Positions 11,933 through 23,900 of a stretch of 64,000 nt of DNA are shown here, piece by piece. Location of the stretch: contig JABAKD010000028.1 of NCBI GenBank assembly GCA_012845835.1, positions 875,501 to 939,500 of the forward strand, given 5' to 3'. Made by a program: the position numbers and the translations under genes. The stretch's first letter is position 1, and each line of letters begins with the position of its first letter. The DNA comes from Undaria pinnatifida. Lineage: Eukaryota > Sar > Phaeophyceae > Laminariales > Alariaceae. The notes under the pieces were generated by a model. That model saw nothing but the letters and a program-made list of their open reading frames with translations. It did not search any database and was not told where the DNA came from.

Positions 11933-14900
11933 CTATTGGTACGCCCCCCGTCTTTCTGCGCTCTCCCCGTCGTAGCCCTCCTGAGACCGAGCTTGCAGTT
12001 CTCGGAGCTTGTAAAAGTCCGGGTACAGAAATTTCTGAGCGGCTTCCGTGACCGCCACGGAAGCGGCCTCGTGCTTGGTCCCTGTGTCTTCCGTAAATTT
12101 CGAATCCGTAGAACCCTTCGAAAACGACGCCACCTGGAAAATTGTTGGGGAGAGGGGTGGGGTGGGGTGTTGCGGGTGAGGTGAGGGTGGGCGTGGAGGT
12201 GGGGTTGGCGTTGGGGAGTGGGGGTGGGGCAGGGCTGAAGGTGGGTGGCGTGGGCGTGGGCGTGGGCGTGAGGGTGGCGGTGGAGTGGGTTGTGGGGTGG
12301 GGTGGGGGTTGGGGTGGGGGTGAGGGTGGGGGTGGAGGTTGGGGTGAGCTGTGGGGTGGGTTGGGGGTTGGGGTTGGGGTGGGTGGGGGGGGGAGTTGGA
12401 GGGTGAGTTGTGGGGTGGGTTATGTGGTCGGTTGTCGGGTGGGATGGGGTGGTGGTGTGGGTGCAGGGCGGGGATGTGGGTGGGCGTGGGTTTTGGAATA
12501 TGGTGTTGTGGGTGTGGTGTGTGGGTGTGTGTATGTAGGTGTGGGTGTGGGTGCGGGTGTGAGTGTGGGAAACACCGACACGACATCAACTGACCCCATC
12601 CTACAAGAAAAAAAAATAATCACAGCTGAGGTTCAGTAAGCAACAGTGAACGACCAACCAAATTACCTTTCTAGAACTTCACCCACGGTTTTGGGGACAA
12701 ATGACTCAGAAATTGGGGTGGGAAAAAAAAAATGGAATTACAAAACTGTCGACCATTCAACTGGCCGAGCTCACAGCCCACGTATTCGAAACAACTGTAC
12801 TAAAAAGGGGAAACAACTGTACTAAAAAGGGGTTAACACCGCCTGTCGACCACTGGTCGGTCACCAGTCAAAAGTCCGTCAGTTACCTTGGAGTACGTCC
12901 GGGTGGCGTTCATCATCCGCTCGCTCTCCCACGAAGACACCTCCACCTGGTAGTGGTTGGGCAGGACGGTGTCCACAATGCCGCCCGGAATGCTGGGGTA
13001 CTCGACCATCATCCCCCTCCCTGGATTCGCCTCGAACGCCTGTCCGCGACAAGCCACGATAGCGGGGCAGTCAAGACAAGACAAGACAAGACAAGACAAG
13101 ACAAGACAAGACAAGACAAGACAAGACAAGACAAGACAAGACAAGACAAGACAAGACAAGACAAGACAAGACAAGACAAGACAAGACAAGACAAGACAAG
13201 ACAAGACAAGACAAGACAAGACAAGACAAGACACGACAAAACAAGGAAAACCAAGGCAAGCCAAGACACGACAAGGCAAGGCAAGACGCAAGACAAGGCA
13301 AGCCAAGATACGACAAGGCAAGGCAAGATGTACAAGACATACAAACCATATCATACCACAACACAACACAACACAAAAAAACGCCAAGACACGACAAGGC
13401 AAGGCAAGATGCAAGACAAGGCAAGCCAAGACACGACAAGACAAGGCAAGGCGTACAAGGCATACAAACCATACCATACCACAACACAACACAACACAAC
13501 ACAACACAACACAAAAAAACGGTATAAAACAGACAAATAAACCGCCTCCGCTATGATAGCGGAATGTTACATAAAAACAACCCAGCATAACACAACGCAA
13601 CGCAACTCAACGCAACAGCATTTTCTACCTGGATTGCCTTCTTGCAGAGCCCGGAGAGCTGCTGAGCCGTTGTCACCTCTCGCCCAGCTTTGTGTGTCTT
13701 CGGCTTGTTCCCCTGCATTCCCTTCTCCACCTGTGTTGCGGTCAATCAAATCAAGTCAAATCAACAAATCAATCAATCAACGAAAAAATAAAAACTCAAT
13801 CGATCAATTAATCGACCAATCCATCAGTCATTCAACCAATCAATCAACCAATCAATCAACCAATCAAAGAACCAAATCGGTCTGTCACGCAGCCATTGAA
13901 TCACTCAATCAATCAATCAATTCCATCATTCACTCAACCAAGTGAGTCAATCAACAAATCAACCAATCTATCAAATCGGGCTGTCAGCCAATTCAATCAA
14001 TTAATCAATCAATCAAAACAAACACTCAAAGCATACAAACAATACACCAACCAAAGTCAACACTGCAATGTAATAAAACAAAAAAACAACCAATTGAAAA
14101 TCAACGGCTTACCCTCGCGGCCACCTCCTTCTCCATCCCTTCCATGCCGATGCGCTGCGCCCCAAGCCGCGACATCATCACCTGATAAAAAAATAGAGGC
14201 AGGTGAGTGGGTGAGTGGGTGGGTGGGTGGGTGGGTGGGTGGGTGGGCGGGTGCCCCCCCCCCCCCAGCAGCTACACAACGCCTCCCCCTTCATAGAAGG
14301 CCGGGGGGGGGGGGAGTGTGGTGCATACTTTTGTGAGGGACGCCAGGAGCCGGCTAAACAACCCCTCCACCTTCGCAGAAAATCGGGGGAGGTGGGAAGG
14401 GTTGCCATTTTTTTGGAACACCGCAAGTGATCCCCCCCCCCCCCCCCCTCCCCCAGGCCCATGACATGACGCCTCCCTATTTACAAAACACCGGTAGGGG
14501 TGTGAGGATAACGTAGACAGAAGCCATGGGACAACTAACGCTACACCTGAATCACGCCTTCTGTACCCGTTTCTACCAAGGGAGGGGGAGTGGGGGGAAG
14601 TCGTGTTTAAAAGATATTTAGGCGCGACGCACCTCAACCGGTTCCCGGAAAATGAAAATCCACGGCACTTCAGGATAGGCAGAGGTGACCGCGTCGATGT
14701 CCTCCGAGCTCTGGAACTTGAAGTAGAATTGCTAACACCAGAGGAGAGAACCGAAGGGGACACGAAGAGCGGGAGATAAGTCGACGGAACTTACGCAAAA
14801 TCGATGACACTCACAGAAATCCTGTAAAAACACACGCACTTACACATACACACATACCAGGTACAATACACATAAAATACAAGTAACACAACTCGAGGAC

Positions 14901-17900
14901 ACGTACACACCCAGTTCGTGGACGCACACACCACAGCTCGCGGACAAAAAACGTACGTTGGCACACACACAAATCAAATACTCAACTACACGAACGAAGC
15001 ATGAACACACAATTTACAAACACACATTCGCAAACACACAAGAGACACAAACACCAGAAGGCAAGCAAACCCACGTCGTGCTGCGCGCTCCTAGACATGG
15101 CGGCGATGATGACCTTCAGCCAAGGCACAATCTGCCTTTCCTTAGAGCACTTGGGGCAGGTGTGCATCAGCTTCCACGGCCCAGTACTTTCCGACCACCT
15201 GTTTCGACATGGTCGTTCGTAGCCGTCGACAGAAAAAAAAAGAACCAGCGGAAATAAAAAGGAAAGTTTGAATCGTTACAGTTACCGACAGCGCAATCTT
15301 TGGACAGCCATCGTTGCGCGGGAAGCGAATGAGCGTTCGATCGACAACCAGTACCACCCCCCACACGCCATCACTATAAATAGTACCAACACCACCAACA
15401 CCAGCACCGCTACTATAGCAAGCACCACCACTCCCAACACCACTACCGCCATCACCATCACTAGCACCAACGCCAACACCATCATCCTCACCACCACACG
15501 ACTACCAACACCACCACCGCCAACATCACCACCACCCCTACAACCACCACTACATACTGCCAATATCACCACCGCCATCCGCCAATACCAACACCGCCAT
15601 CACTACCACCACCACCACCACCACCACCACCAATAACGATTACCAGATACTACTAAAATCATCTGAGGCATGTGTTGCAGCTGGTGCATGTCTTACCACA
15701 AAATGTGCTGACAAATGATGTTTCTTGTCTTCCCTCAAAAAGTAAATCTATCATACAGACCGGTACCACCACTACCACCACCTACATGATGTTGGTGTCC
15801 ACGCTAGCGATCATGTTGGCGACGAGGGTCGACCCGCAGCGTGTCTCGTGGAAGATGAACCCCGTCGGTGGCGGCACCGGCACCGTACTCTCTTGAAGTA
15901 GGCGCTAAAAGTTGCGTGGCGGCAGCAAAAAGCAAAAGAAGCAGCAAACAAACAGAAGCAGCAGCAGCAGCAGCAGCAAGCACGATGTGAAGTACGCCAT
16001 TCTCTTTGCACTAATCAACACAATATAATCTCGTACAATGTATCTTGTACACTCCATAACCTTTGTAAAAAAAATTACTCGAGACGCGCTCTTGTGCAGA
16101 GAGTTATTAAATGCGATGTCGTTCTATATTTTTCACCAACAAAATACAAGATCATCTCCTTATAAATAAACCCCGTAAACTTCTCACTGTTTTTTAAAAG
16201 TAAACAGAACACGCAACTCCAGCACGAACAATCGAAAATCTACCCATACTACCATGCTACCAACCCCAGGTTGTCTCCGAACAAACAAACGCTATACGAA
16301 TCTCTCAAAAAAAAAGATTTCACGTACATCAGTTGTGAGTTCGACAATTGTAGGGTTTTCGATAATCATCTTTGCAAGCTGCGCGATACACCGGCCGCTC
16401 GTTTTTACAGACAATCCGTCACTATTTCGATTACAACTGAACTGAACACACACCTCGGGGAGAGACAACTCCCGAAAAAAACGCCATCACATTATATACT
16501 GACCAAGAAACACAACATTATAATTAGACTAAAACTACAAACTCGTTTGGGCTGGTCGGCGCTGCTTGCCCGGTTACTTGCACGGTGGCTAACTTCTTCG
16601 TGGTTTGTTTTCAAGATAATTAATAGTTCAAGTATTACCTGGTGTAGCTTCTCCAATACAAGCGAGTGACCAACGTAGCAACTCGCCCAGTGGAAAGTCC
16701 TGCAAGAGGGTAGCCTGAGTCTGTTACCAGGGCCCTATCTTATAACATAGCTCATAGGAACGCCTGTGTTCCTCCCCTTTTCAACTTGCAACACACCCGG
16801 GGTTCCAAGCCAAACACACCCCAAAGGCCCAAAGGGAACCCTTGTAGACAACGCTATAAAAATCGTATGGGCTGGTTTTGGTATTAATTGCCGGGTTACA
16901 AAGGAGGTGGCTAATTGTTTCTTCCTTAGATTTTACAAGAGTTTCGTCCCCTCTCTTCAACTTAAGACACCCCCCGGGATTCCAAGCCAACCACATCCCG
17001 AACGGGAGCCATGTAAACTCAATAGTATCTCGCTAACCGAGCGGAAGACGCACCTCAAGCACGGACAATTTTAAGATCTGCACCGTCGGCCGATTGATCT
17101 CCGCGCAACCTGAGCTGAGCGCCAGCAAACCCCCCATCGGCAGCAACCACGGCGCCTCGGAATACTTGGCGTAGTTCACCTAACCAGGGGCGGGGGGAAC
17201 GGGTGGGAGGCGGTGGGAGGGGGTGGGGGGTGGGGGGGGGGGGAGGGGTGGGGGGGGGAAGAGAGGGGGGGGGGGGGGGGGGTCCCACTTCGAGTTTCGA
17301 AGCACTGGAGTTCCATTTCCAAGCACTGGAACCGGCGCAAAAATACCGGGAACGATACAAGCGTCGGCCGAGGTGGCAGGAGTGGAAGTGGGAGTGGAAG
17401 CGGTCTCACGCATGCTATCACCGGTTAAACACCTGTAGACAAATTTACCTGGCACTAGGCAGACGAAAGCTCATTGGCTTCAATTGCACCGCATTTTCGT
17501 TACTTTTGACCATCAATCTTCATTAAACGTATCTACACATGCCCGCGCAGTTTGCAACGTTCGTACACAGCGTGTCCACTGGACTATCGAAGCCGAACAT
17601 ACTAGAGGTCAAGGTACTGCAGAAGTTTGGGTATCATAAGGACGACAAGACACCCGAAGGAAGGACGCCAACGAGAGACAATTAAACCGCGGCTTTGAGA
17701 GACGGGCAACGGGGCAACAAGTGTGAGAGTGATCTCATGCCGAGGCAGAGAGGCCTCATTGATCCCAAACTACATACGAGTTGAAGCGTCGGCGACAATG
17801 TTACAGCAGTAATCTTCGAACATAACCCCGAGGACGGACTTATACCGTCCCCGGGGTGGGAGAAAAGCCTGATAGCTGTACAGAAAGAGCAAGATGATCT

Positions 17901-20900
17901 CACTTGCATCGTCGGCTCCCGTACAGCAGCTCGAGAGAGCAGGAAATGGTTAGGGAAAACAGACCATCTCGCCCGCCCATCATTGTGCGCGAGACACGCC
18001 GACAACGGCATCAGTTTTAATACGTAGTGGTTCATTTTAGCGGGGTAACTACTCTCTGCGACGAGGTACCGCATTGGTTACCATCCAGTCAACGTGAGGG
18101 TAGTAACCATGGGTGAGAGTCTCCGGCTGATCGCAGCTGATCGCAGCAGAGAGGCCTCATCGATCCCAAACTATTTACGAGTTAAAGCGTCGGCGAAATG
18201 TTGCAGCAGGAGTAATAATCTGGGACGGGAATCCCGCAGCAGGTAGATCTCTGGCTGTGGGGCGCGACCAAACTCTCGAGGTTAGCATGGAAAGCTATCT
18301 CCCAGTGAGACCCAGCCGAGGAGGCAGAACAGAACTTGAAGGCGTATAGTGATAATGAGGCAGCGCCATCTAAGGGATACCTGGTATCCACAATAGTAGC
18401 TTATTTTTATTTCGCCATAAATTACGACGTTCTCGTACCTGGCACATCTTGACGAGGCGGACGGAATCTCATTGGCTTAGGTTGCACCGCATTTACGTAA
18501 CTCCGTACCACCAATCGTCACAAGTATCTAGTTACAAGTATTCAACCCTTTGGAACTGCACGCATCTTTTGAGGGGCATACAGCTTCGAATTGGCGCGGG
18601 ATAGCTTTACCAACGGTAAAAAGGATCGCTTCGTACTATTGATGGCCCATTCTTTTCTTTTTTTCCCGAGAATACGACGTTTCCTTACCTGGCACATCTT
18701 GACGAGCGGGTCCGTCGTCGAGGGGTCGAACTTGTTAAGCGCTACAGGAATCCACAGGTGTCCCTCCTGCCATATCGATTCCACCGAGGAGACGAGAGGT
18801 AGGGTAGGGGAAGGGGGGAAGGGGGGAGGAGGGGAGGGGAGGGGAGGGGAGGGGAGGGGAGGGGAGGGGAGGGGAGGGGAGGGGAGGGGAGGGGAGGGGA
18901 GGGGAGGGGAGGGGAAGGAAGGGCAAAAGGGGGGACGGTCAAGGCAGGTGAGGTGAGGGTTGGGTACGGTACGGTAGGGTTGGGATGGGTAGGGTGGGGT
19001 ACGGTATACACCTCATATATACCTCTAATCTAACGTAAATAAATACACCCCGTTCCAACGTCATACACCTACCTCCGTTCTAACCGCAACTCCCCCTCCT
19101 CCCCCCCCTCCCCCACCCCCCCCCACCCCCCCCGCACTTCTAGCCTCATCCCTTGCCCCCCCCCCCCCCCCCCCCCCCGCCCCCCCCCAAACGCAGACGC
19201 ACCAGGACATCATCGAGATCGAGGTAGTCAAGACTGTCCTTCGAGAAATCGTTGAGCATGGTCGGTTCTCCCGGCGGTCGCTTGGCCGGTGGCAGCGGTC
19301 CCCTGGGGTTAACCGGCGCCCGGAGCTTCTGCCTAGCGCTCATAAAGTCGACAAGCCTTCGCCGATAAACTGTATTGCCCAGCGTTCCACCGAGCATGCC
19401 GGGTGTTCGTAATGAGGAGGAAGGGCGGAGGCGGCGGCGGAGAATGTGGGAGAAGGAGGGGAGGGGGGAGGGGAGGGAGGAGGGAGGGGGAGGGTAAGGT
19501 TGTCGGGTAATGGACAAACTGGACGCGTTCGTGCCAACCTCCAATCAATAACAGCGCATGATGGGAGTGACCTCTTGCTCTCTCTCCCTTTCCCCCTCTG
19601 CCTCCCTCCCCCTCTCTCCCTCCGCCCCCCCGTCTCTCTCTCCCTCCCCCTCTCAAGGGCACCTTATCACATTCGAGAAAACGGCTGGCATACACTTGAT
19701 ATATATATTCCTATCCCTATATCCTATCCTGAAGGAGCGCCCCTTCGTAGCTTTTAAAATGGACTGTTTTTTTTTTGGAATGTAATCGCAAAATTATGGG
19801 CGGTTTTAGTTACGGTTCGCCGAGCCCTGGAGGCGTTCCCTCGCGGGGGTAGAAAGGGCGCCGAAATTGCCCTTGGGCATAGTTGGAGCGACCCACAGCA
19901 CTGCTCGAATCCAGTGTTCTCTCCTCTCAGCAGGTGCTTGATATACTGCGGTATCTGGTATGATGTACAAGGCGCTTCGCTCAGCAGGCGGCAATCGCCG
20001 CCCGCTATGCTCGCTAAGGAATGAAAAACCTAAAAAATATGTCAAGTGGACCGAGCTTCCGTAAAAGAAGAAAAAACAACTCTGCTTGACTCTGGGATGT
20101 TCGACACGTCCCAAACTCGAAGTCTGTCATCTTAATCATTGGACCTTAATACCAAGCATCCATACACGGATCGATCCGTAAAAAATATTTTTCCCGTCGG
20201 CGATTAAGAGCTGGGGACGGCTGAGAGGTGGGAGGGCGATCTCTGGAGTGCCTGACATCACAGTAAGTGGTTCAATCTATACCTGGTACCCATTTACAGC
20301 AGCAGCAGCGGCAGCGCACTCAGTTTTACGAGTCAGTTTTACGCGCGAGAATAACAGACATACCTACAAATATCTCAGCAAGTAATTCGTCTTGCAATCA
20401 CTTGATTCTAAGGCTCTGAGTCGCTCTCAGTGTTCCCATCCGGAACACGCCTACCTAAACCCTCCTCTCGGAGAACCTTCCCGGCGGCTTTCTTTGCGTT
20501 CCTTGCGTTCCTCGCCTTCTTTGGGACCGACCCAACACTAACCTGAAGACAAAGCAGCCAGCACTGCTTCACCGTAACTACATCCACACCAATTCAAAGA
20601 TTTCCACACTACAACCGTTTTTGTATTTTCAAAAAGTAGAAAAAACAAGGTAAAAAAATCGATCTTCAGAACTCGATTCAGAAAAAAAAATGTTAAAAAT
20701 GAGCAAGATAGCCGTTCCTACACGAAAATCAACATAAAATGTGCCGATATATTATACACTCCAGCTGTGAGATCAAAGATTTTGTCCAAACTCATCTTTG
20801 CAAGCTGTGTGTGATACTCCGATCGCGCGTATTACGGGTTGTGTGTCCTCATCAAGGATATAGGTCGGCGACTCCCCTTGCAACTACAGTGTAGCTATCA

Positions 20901-23900
20901 GGGTCAACAGGGTGATGTTAGGCAGTCTGTGCGCGGAAACTATAAAACCCGTTTCTGAGGGGGACAAAATCTGACAGCTGTGGAAGGAAATGCATCAGTT
21001 TATCAAGTGAATACTGTAAGTCGAATAACCGGTGAGGGGAGGGCGGAGTTTTTAAGGACGTGGGGGCCTGATTTTGATCAAAAGGGGGGCGGGAGGGGGG
21101 GAGGGGGGGGAGGGGACGGGTGGGGCAGGTTAATTTGTGCGTGGAAACTATAAATCCTTTTTGTGGGGGAGGGGGGGGAAAATGTGCCGGGGGGTGGCGG
21201 GGGGCAGGGGGAGAGGGCTTTAGGTGGCATAGATGTAGGGGTTTGCTATACGCGTGGTGCTAGGTCTAGGCGATGGTGCGGGTGGTGGGGAAGGAGGGGG
21301 CGTTGGGGGCGGGGGTGGGTGGGAATTGCAGCAGCGGCATGGACGGCTCTAATACGATAACGAGGCGATATCCAGGGCGTGGAAGTGTTTATTACTCTGG
21401 CGGATTTCGATATTAGGTGGGGCGTTTAAGCAAGAGAAAGCGAGGAGGAAAAAAAAAAAAAGCGGGGAGGGGAGGGGGGGGGGGAGGGTTTTCAAGAGGT
21501 TTAGGTCACATATAATATTAAAATACACTCCAGCTATGAGATCAAGGATTTGGTCGACACTGATCTTCGCAACATTTTGTGTGATCCTCCGATCGCGCGT
21601 ATTAACAAATATGTAGGGGCTTGCTAAACGCGCGGTGCTGGGTCTAGGCGATCGTGCGGGGTGTGGGGAAGGAGGGGGGGCGTTGGAGGGGGGGAGGGGG
21701 GATGAATGAAAGCTACGTCATGGATGGCTAGTAAGATATTGACGTGATACCAATTGCTTAGAAGTGTTTATTACTCTGGCCGATTTCGATTGTAAGTGGG
21801 GCGTTTGAACTAACTGGGCGGGGAACAAAAGGGGGTGGGGGGGGCGGAGCCGATATATAAAACAATATTACAAAGTCAAGTACAAAAAAGTTTGTCCGAA
21901 TACGTGCGTGCTTGTGTATTTTGCACGTGTCATTTCATGTGACACCATGTTCGTTGACTACGAGTACACGTTTATTTATTGTCCTCTTTCGGTCTTCTTC
22001 ATGTCCCCCCCTCCCCCGCAAATTACACCCGTGCTGCCGCTCAGAACGTGGCATCGCCAGCAAGCACACAGCACAGCACAGGGCAATCAGCTCTGCACAC
22101 GTAGCTCTTGGCGCCATCAAATAGCTAGTTGAACCAAATTATGGGCGTCTTATTTCTGCCCCCTTCACATGTTGTTGTATTCTTCCTCGCGCGAGCGAAG
22201 CGGAGCTCTTGTACCGTACTACGCAAACCTTTCTCCGCAGTCTCCAAATATCGGTATTCTCTGCATTTCGTGAACCAAAATAAGGTCATTCCTACTGCTG
22301 CCGCTACTGCTACATCAACAGCGTCGCTACTGCTACCTCCTCATCACCCCCACTGTCGCTGCATATTGCGGACACAACGGCGCAAGGCGGACACAGCAGC
22401 GACGACCAACAGCACCAACACCGACACCAACACCGACACCGACACCCACACCCACGCCAACCCCGGCGCACTCCCACCTCAACCACGACCCACCCCCAAC
22501 ACCCCTCCCCCGCCATCCGCAGCAAACATGCACTGACACCATTACCAACATCGACACCATCCCCCGCCCTGACCCACTCCCATCCTCAGCCGCACCACGA
22601 ACCCTGCCAGCCACACCACAACCAACACTGGCCCCACCCAAACCCAATCTCATCCCATCCCGAGCCCCGTCACCCACTCGCATCCCACCGCCACCCCGAC
22701 CCTCAACTGTGTTGGAGGCGAGGAATATAGACAAAGACGATGCGGAGAACTTTGGGGAACTAGATAACAGCCAGGTGAACTAGATAACAGCCAGCGAACG
22801 ATCGCTTTTTCTAGGAGATAGGTGGTGGCCACAAACGGGCAAACGCGGAAGGGATAAGACAAGCAAATCACGTTTAGGTCTTATCAGATACCAGGTACTT
22901 CGAAGTATACGGACAAGTCGAACTGAATGCCCAAATGCTGGAGGTGCCTCTAATAGGAGTAGGAATGGTGATCCACATCGAAAGGGATGCGTGGTCAATG
23001 GTCAAACGCCTACGAAGGCAAGCAACAAATGAGTACGCCCCCCCCCAACCCCCGACCCCCTCCCCCCCCTACTCCCACTCGAACCACACCAACTACAGCA
23101 AGCACACCTGGTCGGTCCTCAGCCGGTTCGTCCACGTCCCACATGGAGGAGGACGCAGCAATCCCCGTATGCGACCCGCCCCACCCATCATCCGCACCAC
23201 CGCCCCCGGCAGCAGCAGCAGCAGCAGCAGAGGCAGTATCGGCCCGAGTCGCTGCTGGCCGCCTTGGGTCACTGTTGGCGTTCCAAGTGCACGATGATAG
23301 GGTTAGGGTTAGGATTTAGGGCTGGGGTTAGGGTTGGGGTTGGGGTTGGGGTTGGTGTTGAGATAAGCGTCAGGGTTATATTAAGATATACCCGTACGGG
23401 TGAGGGAAGTCGGCTAGACTAATCCATATGCAAGGAGCTGTATGTACGTACGACACGCACGCATATGGTGATATCCGTGTCCATATACAAGGCCTTTCGC
23501 TCCGCGGGCGGCATTCGCCGCTGGCTGCGCTTGCTCAGGAAGGAAAAACAGAAAAAATAACGTGAAGCGTACAGAGGTCCACGATTGATTGTAGGTGGAA
23601 AATACCGACTTGATACTGCCAAGAGACCCTCCGCCATGCTCCAGGAAAACAACTCGGACGCCAAATCCATAAGTATACCGTATGTACCTGGTATCTTATT
23701 GTAGTACTTGCGATGGATATGTTTGTCTCGAAGTTTGTCACTCCAGAGATTTTGTCTATCTCTAGGATGACGAATCGGAACGGACACTGACTGGGTGTGC
23801 TGAATGTCGATGGGTGTAAAAGGCGGTTTATTTAAGGGCACAAACAGTAGTAGCGTCGAACATGTGGTTGAAGCGGCAGCAAAGAGATTATGGTCACGTC

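Noticed and set aside
11933-12639. Pro/His-rich and Gly/Val-rich frames of 165-218 codons
   Set aside because: Composition of the G/GT-rich intron. Only the last 67 codons of the minus frame form a true exon.
13071-13235. CRISPR-like regular repeat
   Set aside because: The repeat is a 5-bp microsatellite with no spacers; the setting is eukaryotic.
12701-13600. Frames of 200-280 codons with KTRQD or LVLSC repeats
   Set aside because: Translation of the (ACAAG)n array; the only coding part is the minus-strand exon at 12,887-13,039.
15268-15366. Possible extra sulfotransferase exon (DRTLIRFPRNDGCPKIAL)
   Set aside because: Exons on either side (15,786 and 15,198) already join in phase and match the family without a gap, and this stretch lacks a good acceptor.
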